From Pelagophyceae sp. CCMP2097 (lineage: Eukaryota; Sar; Pelagophyceae): a DNA stretch of 16,931 nucleotides. The translations under genes and the position numbers were made by a program. Positions within the stretch are counted from its first letter, which is position 1. Every line of letters starts with the position of its first letter. The notes beneath the pieces are model-generated. The model saw only the letters and a list, made by a program, of their open reading frames with translations. It was not told the origin of the DNA and searched no databases. Positions 9,101 through 16,931 of the stretch are shown in pieces. Location: the NCBI GenBank assembly GCA_026770575.1, contig MU657327.1, positions 68,421 to 85,351 of the forward strand, in the 5' to 3' direction.

Positions 9101-9491
9101 CGATCCTGGACGGCAGTCGCGTCCATGGAAGAGACGGCATGGGCACGCCTGCCTTCGCGACGGCTCTACGGTCACGCCCTTTGGGGCCAGCCCCACCCTG
9201 CCAGGCTGGGGTGGATCTTCAGCAAGCAAGAGACTCCTCGGCAGGTCCGAAATCGGGGAGCATCGACGCCGCGCTTACCAGACGGGAGCTCCCGAGTGTC
9301 TCGACAGCGCTCCGGCGGACGCGCAACGCCAGGACGCGCGCGCCCGTACGTGACGTCAAGAATTCTCGCCGTCCGGGGTGTGTCACGAGTAAGGGTCGTT
9401 TTGGCGATAGAGTCATTCTTCCGGCCGGCCGCCGCCAAGCGTGGCCACGTGCGGCCGCGGGCCATGCTTGTCTGGAAGAGTTAAAACGCCC
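9101..9491. other. Divergent spacer, MYND-RING-Sel1 A / SPRY gene
   Basis: No gene is supported. This 391-bp spacer should hold two divergent promoters. Much of it (about 9220-9365) is recognisably related to the spacer upstream of copy B (about 11485-11615). It also contains the full palindrome TGACGTCA at 9351-9358, the CRE/bZIP-type core, which is absent from the related spacer. Confidence 0.5.
9351..9358. promoter_or_regulatory. CRE-type TGACGTCA palindrome
   Basis: An exact TGACGTCA lies about 135 bp upstream of the SPRY-gene start and 250 bp upstream of the MYND-RING-Sel1 A start. bZIP factors bind this core, and the stramenopile light-responsive aureochromes are known to prefer TGACGT. 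A single 8-mer could be chance. Confidence 0.25.
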
Positions 9492-10064
9492 ATGTTGAGC
9501 TCGGTGCCCTCGCTCCTTTCCTCCTCCCCGAGCGCGGCTTCGGCGCCTGGGTGGTTCTTCGACGCCGCGCATCATTCCTCAAAGTTCCTCGAGCTCAACG
9601 ACGGCGGCCGCACGGTGCGCTGCCACACCAACGGCGGCCGCGCATCTCAAGGCACGGCGTTCATGAGCTCGCCTTTCCTGCCTGGCCGGCGCTACCAAAT
9701 ACAAATCCGCGTAGACTCCAAGCCAGGCCGCATGTGCTACTTTTTCGGCGTTTCGCCGGCGCTCTTCGACGTCGACGCCGGCCAGGCTGGCATTCGCGGC
9801 AAGGCGTTTTCGCTTGAAAACCTGTACGCTTCGGTGCATGCCGCGGGCCGGCCTTGCACGACAAGATCCCCGCCTTGCTTCCACGCCGGCTCCACGGTCA
9901 CCATGGACGTCGACCTCGCTTCTCAACCCTGCAGCCTTCGCTTTTCCGGCTTGGCGGGCGGCGCGGTGCAGGAGACTACGCTGCCGCGCGTTCCGATGAG
10001 GGCGTTCGTCTCGCTGTACAATCGAAACGCGGCCTTCACGATAATCAAAGCGGCACAGGTCTAA
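9492..10064 (+). CDS. SPRY (B30.2-like) domain protein
   Basis: A single-exon frame of 190 aa. Its pattern fits a SPRY/concanavalin-like beta-sandwich. GRRYQIQIRVDS is followed by CYFFGVSPALFDVDAG and NLYASVHAAGR, then the paired signature STVTMDVDLASQPCSLRFSG, and finally MRAFVSLYNRNAAFTI. Such domains bind peptides or partner proteins, often in ubiquitin-ligase adaptors. No catalytic motif, signal peptide or membrane segment is seen. The start is the first ATG in frame (9492); the frame is open further upstream only without an ATG. It lies between the two MYND-RING-Sel1 copies, reading away from copy A and toward copy B. The family assignment rests on the pattern of conserved strands and is moderate; gene reality is better supported. 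Confidence 0.65.
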   Translation: MLSSVPSLLSSSPSAASAPGWFFDAAHHSSKFLELNDGGRTVRCHTNGGRASQGTAFMSSPFLPGRRYQIQIRVDSKPGRMCYFFGVSPALFDVDAGQAGIRGKAFSLENLYASVHAAGRPCTTRSPPCFHAGSTVTMDVDLASQPCSLRFSGLAGGAVQETTLPRVPMRAFVSLYNRNAAFTIIKAAQV

Positions 10065-10194
10065 ATGAACTTTTCAAGACAGTCGGCCCGCCATCATAAT
10101 CGCACCCAACCCACCCGCACGCACACCGATTTGTGAGATCCAGCTGGAGACCCGGCCTCGCGTGCCCGAGCAGCCCGGGGAGCGGCTATGTCGT

Positions 10195-11615
10195 GCTAAG
10201 GTTATTTATACCCCGGGGAGATGCCGCCCCACATTCGCGACGGCACGCAGGCGTACGCAGAGGGGCCCACCGGACTCGGTTCAAGACGTCTGGTTTATCT
10301 TCGGCATCGTCTACGCTTAATAATTGGCTCGTCGTGCGTATCGGGTACGTTGCGCCGTCGGCGGTCGGAGCCGGGCCTGCGTCGGCCCGTAGACGGGCTG
10401 TTTGCTCTACCGCGTCAGCGCGCTGTACGCCTCGAGCCATGCCTCCATCTCCTTGACTTTTTCGCAGCCCGAGCGTGCTCCGTGGCCGCGCTGAGCTTGT
10501 AGAAGCGCAGCGCCTCGAGGTTGTCCAGCGGCACGCCGAGACCGTGGGCATAACACACGCCGAGGTAGTACATTGCATGAGCGTCGTCCTGCGCCGCGGC
10601 GAGGTGCCACCACCGCACGGCCTCGTCGTGCGACTGCGCCACGCCTTCGCCGTGGTAGAACGCATTGCCGAGATTGCATTGGGCGTGAGGAAAGCCTTGG
10701 TCGGCCGCGCGCCGGTACCAATGCGCGCCGGTCTTGAGGTCGACCTTAACGCCGTCGCCTTCATAATAACACTGTCCCAGTCGCGCCTGAGCATGGGCAT
10801 GCCCTTGCGCCGCGGCTAGCCCGATTAACTGGGCCGCAAGCTTCTTGTTTCTGCTTGAGGCCCATGGCACCATCACTATACCTGTTTCCTAGCATGTGCT
10901 GAGCCTCGGCGTTCCCCTTGTCCACATGCTTCTGCAGCCGGCGCAGCCACTCGGCATGCGTCGTGCTGGGTGGCGCTCGGCAGAGCGGGCATCGCGTGTC
11001 ATACTCTTTGCACTTTGTGGAGCATTCGATGCAAACACTCTTGGAGCAGCACTCGTAGAACTTTTGTGTTTGTCCTCCGAGTGGAAGCCTGTCCAGGCAT
11101 ATGGCGCATGTGCCGCGCCATTCCGGCGCGTCGTCGTTCACCGCGTTGGCCTTGACCAGCGCCATCGTCCGAACAGCCGATAACCGCCGTGGAACCAGTT
11201 GCCGGCGCGACGTCCGCGACGATGGCCGGCTCCTCCTTGATCTTCAGCTTCGCCGGCATGAGCTCGTCGAGGAGGCGGTCCTGGAACTCGGCGGCCAACT
11301 GCTTGCACGCCTTGTTGTGCCCGCCCTCCTTCCAGTCTACGAGCTGGCACTCTTTCGAGCAGTAGTGGCGCGATTTGCACTTGGTGCAGTGCTTGCCGCT
11401 CGGCTCGCCGCCATCGATCCTTGGCGGCAGTCCGCCGATGCATGATAAGCTTTTATCCTCCAGCCACGCCAGCGGGACGTTAGAAACGAGTCCTCACGAA
11501 GCTCAGCAGGTCCGAAATCGGCAAGGACGGGCGGGGTCTCCCGAGTGCCTCGACCCGGCTTAGGATGCGCAACGCGATGCGACTCTGCCGTGGCGATTTC
11601 TCTCAGATTACGCGG
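10195..11615. repeat. Duplicated MYND-RING-Sel1 unit, copy B
   Basis: Counterpart of about 7795-9365: 3' flank, coding region and 5' flank in the same order and orientation, about 2.3-2.4 kb away. Both copies end their restored reading frame at an equivalent TTTGCTCTACCG context (8048-8060 and 10401-10412, plus strand). The copies differ substantially in sequence, so the duplication is not recent. Confidence 0.7.
10407..11414 (-). pseudogene. MYND-RING-Sel1 paralogue, broken
   Basis: Diverged copy of the gene at 8055-9100. The equivalent ATG survives at 11414. A segment of about 46 bp present in copy A (9051-9097) is missing here, removing the first MYND Cys pair and shifting the frame to a stop after 25 codons. 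The rest of the finger (HCTKCKSRHYCSKECQLVDW) is readable in another frame. The RING part (GTCAICLDRLP through RCPLCRA) reads in a second frame from an ATG at 11165. The Sel1 repeats read in a third frame from about 10850, where one extra A seems present in CAGAAACAAG. The last 20 or so codons (KEMEAWLEAYSALTR) need a further shift near 10460. Several independent breaks argue for a pseudogene. A shorter RING-only product from 11165, or indel errors in the assembly, remain possible. Confidence 0.72.
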
Positions 11616-11715
11616 GAACCCGTTTATACGTTTTAGCGACACTGTGCGTCATCGGAGCGACCGCGTGTCGACCGGAGACGTGTCCGCGACCTCACGAGCA
11701 GCCCGGTCGACGGCC
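11422..11715. other. Divergent spacer, MYND-RING-Sel1 B / hydrolase
   Basis: No gene is seen. The left part is related to the spacer upstream of copy A. A TATA-like TTTATA lies at 11623-11628, about 90 bp before the hydrolase start. GATAAAAGC on the minus strand (about 11445-11453) is a similar weak candidate for copy B. Confidence 0.45.
11623..11628 (+). promoter_or_regulatory. TATA-like box of the hydrolase gene
   Basis: TTTATA, in the context CCCGTTTATACG, sits about 90 bp upstream of the hydrolase ATG in otherwise GC-rich DNA. The position is plausible for a core promoter with a short leader, but no other element confirms it. Confidence 0.22.
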
Positions 11716-13488
11716 ATGGCGTTGGTCCACTTGTTGGCGCTGCTCTTGCCGTGCTCTTCGTTTGAAGTGCCGGCGCTGGCGGCGGGGGCTTGCGGTCAGA
11801 ACAAATTTTACAAGTGGCGCGGCTACCGCACGCGCTACGTCGCGTTGAACGAGGACGCGCCCGCGGACGCCCCGACGCTTCTCCTCGTGTGAGGTCTGCC
11901 TGTGGAGACCTGTGGAGACTGTGCCTATGCCGACGCGGCGTCGCAGGCACGGCCTCTTCGTGAATGCGGACCATTGGAGGCGAGTCACCACCCATACATC
12001 GAGTCACCACCCATACATCTGGGCGGCTCCTCGTGTTGCACAAGGAAAGGCCACGAGCGTATCGCGCAATGCCTCGATGGTCGACTCCCTAGGAAGAACC
12101 TCCCCGCCCTCGCCGCCTCGGGCTGCCGCGTCTTCGCCGTCGACCTCCTTGGCTGCGGCTACAGCGACAAGCCGGCGCCGTCGGACGCCGATGCGCGCGC
12201 GGCGAGCGGCGAGAAAGACCGGCCCCAGTCTGTCACCGTCGGCGACCTCGGGACCGCCGGCGGAAAGACGCGGTCCAATATCGCAGTCGACCAGCTGCAT
12301 CCTGTCAACGGCTCGCCGTACAACTTCTTCACCTGGGCCGAGCAGCTGCGCGACTTTAGCAAAGACGTCATGGGCTGCAGTGCCGAAAGGCCCGCCACGC
12401 TCGTCTGCAACTCGTAAGAGCCCCTTCCCGCCTAAAAGTGCGAAGGTGGTCCTCGGTGAACTTCAGGAGCCCACTTGTCGACCTTCGGAGAGACGCCCCC
12501 TTTCGAGCCTCAAATGCGCCGCCGATACAGGATCGGCACCATCTCTGGCCTCCAGGCGGCCGTCGACGAGCCGGCGCTGTTTTCCGGCGTGTTGGCGGTG
12601 GCGCCGAACTTTCGCGAGTCAGTCGCCGACGCCCATCGCTTGCCACTCCGAGAACTCGCGTGTCCGAGCCCCGCGCGCGCTCACACGGGGCCTCGCCGAC
12701 GCGCGACGACAGGCTCCACGCGGCGGAGCAGCCCAGTTTTCTTCGGCCTGTGGTGGCGGCTGTGCAGAGCGTGCGTCTCCTTTCGGCGCCGCGTCTTCCT
12801 TCCGGCGCGTCGAGTTCACAGCATGCTTTAGGCGCTGCGCAGCAACGGCGCGCCGCTCTTCGACGCGCTGGCAACGCCGTCGACCGTGCGCGCGATTTTG
12901 GAGTCGCAGCCGTATTATGATAAGTCGGCCGTCACGGAAGTGCGTGTCTTCATCAAAGTGTCGCAGCCCCTTTTTCGTGCATCAAAGGCTCCTCGAGGGG
13001 CCTCCTTGCACATCATCACACCCCCCGCCTAGGAGCTCGTGGAGTGCCTGCTGCGGCCACTGTTGACGGCGGGCTCGTCGGCGATCGTGTTCGACACGCT
13101 GTCGTACAGCGCGGGCCCTCTGCCCGAGCAGCTGCTGCAGGACCCGCGCCTTGCCAAGACCCCGGTCTGGGTCTGCTACGGCGACAAGGATCCGTGGACG
13201 CCTGGAGCCCGAGTGGAGGCGCTGCAATTTGCGGCGTTGCAAGGCAGAGCAACCGTCATCACAGAGTCGGGAGCGGTTAGAGGCAGTCGGCGGGCCAGAT
13301 GCGATTCGTGGCATCTCGGGGGGCATTATCAAGGGTGCCACACTTAGAGTAGGTCACGCTTCGGGCCTGTCCAAAAGGTCGTCACGTTGCCAAACTGCGG
13401 CCATTGCCCCCACGACGAGGCCCCGGACCTCGTCAACCCGCTCATCCTCGACTTTGTCAAACACCTCCAAGAATCCAAGGCGCAATAA
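11716..13488 (+). CDS. Plastid-type alpha/beta hydrolase, pheophytinase/dephytylase-like
   Basis: Predicted esterase of the group that includes pheophytinase and chlorophyll dephytylase, acting on chlorophyll-type phytyl esters. Exons: 11716-11888, 11947-11983, 12097-12413, 12531-12617, 12713-12770, 12832-12939, 13033-13235 and 13353-13488. These total 372 codons plus a stop. A signal peptide (MALVHLLALLLPCSS) is followed by FEVP, resembling the heterokont ASAFAP plastid cue with Phe at +1. The oxyanion-loop motif LLLVHGLFVNADHWRRNLP is recovered only by splicing across a 37-bp exon. The nucleophile elbow CNSIG gives Ser176, with its codon split by intron 3. YSAGPLPEQLL, GDKDPW (Asp313) and NCGHCPHDE (His345) complete the triad. 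Introns 1-6 have clear GT-AG ends. Intron 7 (13236-13352) has a weak GTTGCA donor and is the least certain junction. The exact substrate is not determinable from sequence. Confidence 0.85.
11901..11923 (+). repeat. 10-bp tandem repeat in hydrolase intron 1
   Basis: TGTGGAGACC is followed immediately by TGTGGAGACT and GTG, a two-and-a-bit-unit tandem repeat of period 10. It fills much of the 58-bp first intron (11889-11946). Confidence 0.5.
11981..12019 (+). repeat. 19-bp tandem duplication copying a splice donor
   Basis: CGAGTCACCACCCATACAT occurs twice head to tail (11981-11999 and 12000-12018), followed by C. The first unit spans the exon 2/intron 2 boundary CGA|GTCACC. The second unit therefore holds an identical candidate donor 19 bp downstream. 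Use of the first restores ...HWRR-NLP in frame with the acceptor GGAAG|AAC at 12096/12097. Use of the second would add 19 nt and break the frame. Confidence 0.75.
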
Positions 13489-13774
13489 GGACCCACCACA
13501 GTGTGTGTCGACAAGGGACCACTGGCATGCATGCCAGTGGCACATTCCAAAAACCCCGTCTTTTTGAAAATTCCTGGCGATCGTGCGAGAGCAGAAGGCC
13601 CGCCAAGCGTCTCGCGCGCCGCCGCGTTTTCCGGGACGCCGCGCTGCGCCGGTCAGTCGGCCGACGCTGCGACCCACGCCGTCCTGCCGTCGACGCTCCG
13701 GGCTCAAGGCTCGTGATCTTACTCCGAGTCGGAACTGTCCGCCGGCTCCACCGCGGCCGCGGCCCTTTCCGGCC
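13489..13774. other. Spacer between hydrolase and Rrp6 gene
   Basis: No gene is supported in these 286 bp. It holds a perfect 22-bp palindrome just after the hydrolase stop and an A-run/T-run inverted repeat close behind (around 13546-13566). The Rrp6 promoter must lie in the right part. Confidence 0.5.
13517..13538. repeat. Perfect 22-bp palindrome
   Basis: The arm CCACTGGCATG is followed without a spacer by its exact reverse complement CATGCCAGTGG. It starts 28 bp after the hydrolase stop codon. It may act as a binding site or a 3'-end structure. The perfect match over 11-bp arms is well beyond background in this window by eye. Confidence 0.65.
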
Positions 13775-16162
13775 ATGGCGTCGTTCTCCAACGAACAAAA
13801 CGCGCAGATCCTGTCGTCGCTCGTGCGCACGACCATCGCCTCGTCAGTGGCCCTATTCTGGTCCCGGAGGGCAATGATGGTCCGAGAGACGGTGTTCTGA
13901 CAGCCGCGCGTTTCTGCCGCCACGCCACCGTGTAGGCACGGCCTACCGACTGCGGAGTCTGGGGACTTCAAGGTGCAGTCGTTGCTCCAGCCGGAATGGG
14001 CTTCCGCGCTGAATTCGACGACGTCGCGCCTCGCGGGCCTGCTGCAGCTCCTCTTGCGCCACGCCGGCGCCGCCGACGGCGCGCAGCTCGGCGACGACTG
14101 TGATCTGGACGACGCCTTCGAGCGGGTCTCGGAGCTGAACGAGGTTTTGCTTGATGAGGTGGATGCTCTCTTGGCGGGCGAGCGGGAAGCCATCGCGAAG
14201 GACGTCTCCGAAACCCTTGGCCAGCGCGACGCTTTAGCCGAAGCTGGCAAGCCCAAACCGACGCCCTTCGTGCCGCCCACCGCCCGCGGTGTGGCCGAAT
14301 CCAACGGCCGTTTGTTCCGATGGCCGGCGGCCGCAGACGCCGTGTCCGCTCTAGAATACTCGGCCGCCCAGCTGCAGCCGCCGCGCCCCGGCGCCGTCGA
14401 CGAGACGGCGGTGCACGTCGACGACATTTCTGGCTTCTCGTGGGTCTCTACTTCAGAGGATTTGGAGAAGATGGCGCTTCACTTACGAGGCGCCAAGGAG
14501 CTTGCCATCGACGTGGAGCACCACTCCTGGCGGTCCTTCCGCGGCCTCACCTGCCTCATCCAGCTCACGGCGCGCGACGGCCACGACTTTGTCATCGACA
14601 CTCTGGCCGCCGACGTGCGCACGGGCCTGCACGGCGTCCTCGACCCAATCCTGCGCGACCCCACAGTCGTCAAGGTGCTGCACGGCGCCGACTCTGACGT
14701 TTTATGGCTGGCGCGCGACTTTGGGCTCACGATTGTGAATTTATTCGACACTTGCATTGCCTGTACTGAATTAGCCTACGCCTCGAAATCTCTCGCCTTC
14801 TTACTGCAGAGGCACGCCCAGTTCCGGGGCGGCTTCGAGGAGAAGCGCAAGTACCAGCTCGCGGACTGGCGCCTCCGGCCTTTGTCAAAGGAGATGATGG
14901 CCTACGCTCGGCGCGATACGCACCACTTGCTGGGCATTTACGACAAACTTCGAGGCGAATTGTACGAGGCCCACGGCGTACCCGCTTTGAGGCGCGTGCT
15001 GGACGCGAGCCGGCGGTTATGCGCGAAACGTTACGAGCCGGAGCAATTCAAGCGCGACGGCTGGGAGCGCGCGGTGGAAAGGGCGGTGGGCGCGTCGCGT
15101 CTGGCGTCCGAGCCTTTGACGCCGGCGCAGCGGCGCGCGTGCGCGGCGCTGTGGGACTGGCGCGACTCGACGGCGCGCGCCATGGACGAGAGCGTGGGTT
15201 ATACTTTAGCGGGGCCTGCTCTCGTGAGGTTGGCTCTGGCGCTGCCGGAGTCGGCCGCAGACGTCGGGAAATTAGCCGCGCACTCGCCTGTCGCCCAGGC
15301 CCAAGCCGGAGCGCTGGCCGCTTTAATCGGCGCCGCGGCGGACCCGGACCTGGACTTTAGCGCGCCCGGCGGCGGCGCGGCGGCGTACAACCTCGAGGAG
15401 TTGGGCGGCGGTTTAAGGGCCGCGTCGTCCATGGCCGCGGGCCCGACGGTCGTCACGTCGCCGGGCATGATCTCGCAGCTGCGAGCGTCGGCGTCGCCGT
15501 TCACGTTTACGCCCGCGTTCGGAGACTCCGGCGCTCAAGCTGTGGACATGGACACGGCGCCTCCCGCGCCCGCGCACGACCGGGGGCGGCCGGGCGTGGC
15601 GGGGTCGGCGACGCCGTCGCCGGTGCTGAACACGCTCGAGCTGTACCAGCGCGCCGGGTGGCTGACGCCGAAAGCGACGCACAACGTTGCGGGCGCGCTG
15701 GCGCAGGCCCAGGCGTACGCGGCCGCCAGCACGCCGCCGGGCAGCGCGCTCGACGACGAGGCTCGCGCGGCGGCCATCTGGGCGAGCATCGACGCCGAGC
15801 CGACGTTGTGCCTCGAGGCCGCCGACTCTGACGATTCGGACGACGAAGACGACTCAGCATCCCCCCGCGCGGACGCCGCGGACGCTGCCGCGCGCTTGGC
15901 GGCCAAGGAGGCTCGGCGCGACGCCATCCCGCGGAGCATGGCGGAGATTTACGCCATCTCGAACCGCAACCGCAAGCGCAACAAGGCTCGGAAGAAGAAA
16001 CGCGACGTGGACCACCCCGCGGACGCGCCGCCGTCCGACGAGCCGCCGCCGCACTCCCCAGACGCAGACGCGCAGATGCGCGACGCGTACTTCGGCGGCC
16101 AGCACGCGCACGAGACGCCGTTGGAGTTCATGCACGACATTGGGTGGGTCCAGCAGCAATAG
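13775..16162 (+). CDS. RRP6: Rrp6/EXOSC10-type exosome 3'-5' exoribonuclease
   Basis: Nuclear-exosome-associated DEDD-Y exonuclease that trims and degrades rRNA, snoRNA and aberrant transcripts. Exons are 13775-13842 and 13936-16162 (764 aa), between yeast (~730) and human (~885) lengths. The intron is 93 bp and starts GTCAGT; splicing joins TTIAS to HGLPTAESGDF, which resembles the N-terminal domain that binds the Rrp47/C1D cofactor. Catalytic motifs: ExoI AIDVEHHSW (Asp205, Glu207), ExoII HGADSDVLWLARDFG (Asp267), ExoIII YARRDTHHLLGIYD (Tyr336, Asp340). A downstream HRDC domain covers about residues 407-475 (LTPAQRRACAALWDWRD). An Ala/Gly/Pro-rich low-complexity region and an acidic patch (DSDDSDDEDD) follow, then a strongly basic NLS-like run (NRNRKRNKARKKKR). 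The final residues contain FMHDIGWV. All catalytic residues are intact. The start is the only ATG that splices in frame. Confidence 0.92.
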
Positions 16163-16467
16163 AACGCCGCCGACGACGGCGCCCCGGCGCCTTTGGACGA
16201 GGCGAGGGAACTCTAAAGAACTGCTTTCCTAGCGTGCACCTCGAGGCTCTGCGGCGGGCTTCTGTACGGCCCACCCGACCGCACAAAGGCGGCCGGCGAG
16301 GACTCTGCGGTGGGGACAGCCGCCACGGCCCCCCGACACGGTCAGTTTCTTAAGCTTCCGGAATCCGGAAATCGAGTGTTCTTTGGCGATACGACTGTGT
16401 TTCCAAGTTCAGACCATACTTCCAAGGCCCAGTGCTCGACCGGTCGCGTCGCAGAGCCCCCGCTCCG
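16163..16467. other. Spacer before the right-edge gene
   Basis: No gene is seen in these 305 bp. The sequence changes from GC-rich to a mixed stretch at about 16340-16430. It includes the short dyad TTCCGG-AAT-CCGGAA (about 16356-16370) and TTCTTTGGCGATA (16379-16391). The region presumably holds the Rrp6 3' end and the promoter of the next gene. Confidence 0.5.
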
Positions 16468-16931
16468 ATGGCATCGCTCGTCGAGATCCGGGAGGTCGAG
16501 GACGCCGCGGGCCACCGGCTCTCCGGCGAGGCGCAGCCGCTCGAGGAGATGGTCGGGACGGCCGCCGACGCCCTCCGGGACCTGACGCTCCGCCTCTCCG
16601 CGGCGATCAAGCAGAAGAGGCCCGCGGGCGAGGCGACCGAGGACGACGCCGCCGCGCCGGCGCCCCCGGCGGCGGCGTCGCACGCCTCGCAGGGCCCGCC
16701 TCTGGGCGCAGCGGCGCCGCCGAGCACCGCCGAGGACGAGGCCGCCGCCAAGGCCGCCACCCTTGCGGCGCAGGACGCCGCGCCGCCGGCGCCGCCGAAG
16801 CTGTCCTACGAGCAAGTCATGGCGCGGCTCGATGAGCTCCAGGCGCTCGAGGAGGCCACGGGGCCCGAGCGGCACGCCATCTCGGCCAAGAGCTCCTGGG
16901 GCCGCGGCTTCTTCAACAACGCGCCGTCGAA
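16468..16931 (+). CDS. Unrecognised protein, N-terminal part, runs off window
   Basis: An ATG at 16468 opens a frame that stays open to the window end (154 codons), with strongly GC-ending codons. The protein begins MASLVEIREVEDAAGHRLSG, followed by a likely helix (LEEMVGTAADALRDLTLRL). A low-complexity Ala/Pro/Glu linker covers about residues 52-110. A second helix (YEQVMARLDELQALEEATG) follows, then a Gly/Phe-containing segment ending SSWGRGFFNN. The alternation of helix, disordered linker and helix suggests a scaffold or adaptor, but I recognise no family. It reads in the same direction as the Rrp6 gene, 305 bp downstream of it. The C-terminus lies outside the window. Gene reality is moderately supported by frame length and codon use. 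Confidence 0.6.
   Translation, partial: MASLVEIREVEDAAGHRLSGEAQPLEEMVGTAADALRDLTLRLSAAIKQKRPAGEATEDDAAAPAPPAAASHASQGPPLGAAAPPSTAEDEAAAKAATLAAQDAAPPAPPKLSYEQVMARLDELQALEEATGPERHAISAKSSWGRGFFNNAPS

Larger units (their letters stand above)
7795..9365. repeat. Duplicated MYND-RING-Sel1 unit, copy A
   Basis: The block shares similarity with about 10195-11615 in the same orientation: the 3' flank, the whole coding region and the 5' flank. Shared non-coding anchors include CGCGACGGCACGCAGGCG and AGAGGGGCCCACCG in the 3' flank (7830-7870). In the 5' flank they include GCAGGTCCGAAATCGG (9241) and CTCCCGAGTG (9290). It is an old, diverged segmental duplication with approximate boundaries. Confidence 0.7.

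Noticed and set aside
8500..10870. Programmed ribosomal frameshifting in the two Sel1 genes
   Set aside because: The break in copy A looks like a lost base and that in copy B like a gained base, at different codons. The shifts required are opposite, and no slippery site plus structure is shared.

Overview
The window reads as nuclear DNA of a GC-rich, gene-dense photosynthetic eukaryote. The likely source is a stramenopile-type alga with a secondary red plastid, such as a pelagophyte; no organism name can be proven from sequence alone. Three things support this. Genes are interrupted by short spliceosomal introns (40-117 bp) with GTGCGT-, GTCAGT- or GTRAGN-like donors and TAG or CAG acceptors. 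A carotenoid enzyme starts with an ER-type signal peptide, as heterokont plastid precursors do. The protein families (AdoMetDC, Rrp6/EXOSC10, MYND/RING/Sel1, EF-hand-linked prolyl hydroxylase-like) are eukaryotic.

Layout. Positions 1-870 are a comparatively A/T-rich, repeat-laden stretch with poly(A) runs and no gene. A short candidate coding segment lies at 1037-1183 (-). Phytoene desaturase (1441-3503, -, four exons) is followed by a ~1 kb divergent spacer, then S-adenosylmethionine decarboxylase (4549-5970, +, one exon, with a possible 33-codon upstream ORF). Next is a membrane-anchored 2-oxoglutarate/Fe(II) dioxygenase of prolyl-4-hydroxylase type with a C-terminal EF-hand (6535-7920, +, four exons). 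Positions 7795-11615 contain two diverged copies of a MYND-RING-Sel1 gene on the minus strand. The first (8055-9100) has one frame break. The second (10407-11414) carries several lesions and looks like a pseudogene. A SPRY-like protein (9492-10064, +) sits between the copies. A plastid-type alpha/beta hydrolase resembling pheophytinase or chlorophyll dephytylase (11716-13488, +, eight exons) follows, then an Rrp6/EXOSC10 exosome nuclease (13775-16162, +, two exons). An unrecognised gene starts at 16468 and runs off the right edge.

There is no operon logic, as expected of a nuclear genome. Two genes suit plastid pigment metabolism (carotenoid desaturation and a chlorophyll-catabolism-type hydrolase). 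The others serve polyamine synthesis, RNA processing and protein modification or interaction. The most interesting structure is the duplicated MYND-RING-Sel1 unit. Its divergent upstream flank was duplicated too, and now faces two unrelated plus-strand genes; one gene copy is decaying. Other points are a 19-bp tandem duplication that copies a splice donor, a GC-AG intron, and an Asp-to-Cys change in a conserved FAD motif of phytoene desaturase.

Exon structures were assembled by hand from frame continuity, splice consensus and family knowledge. All multi-exon models add up to whole codons.
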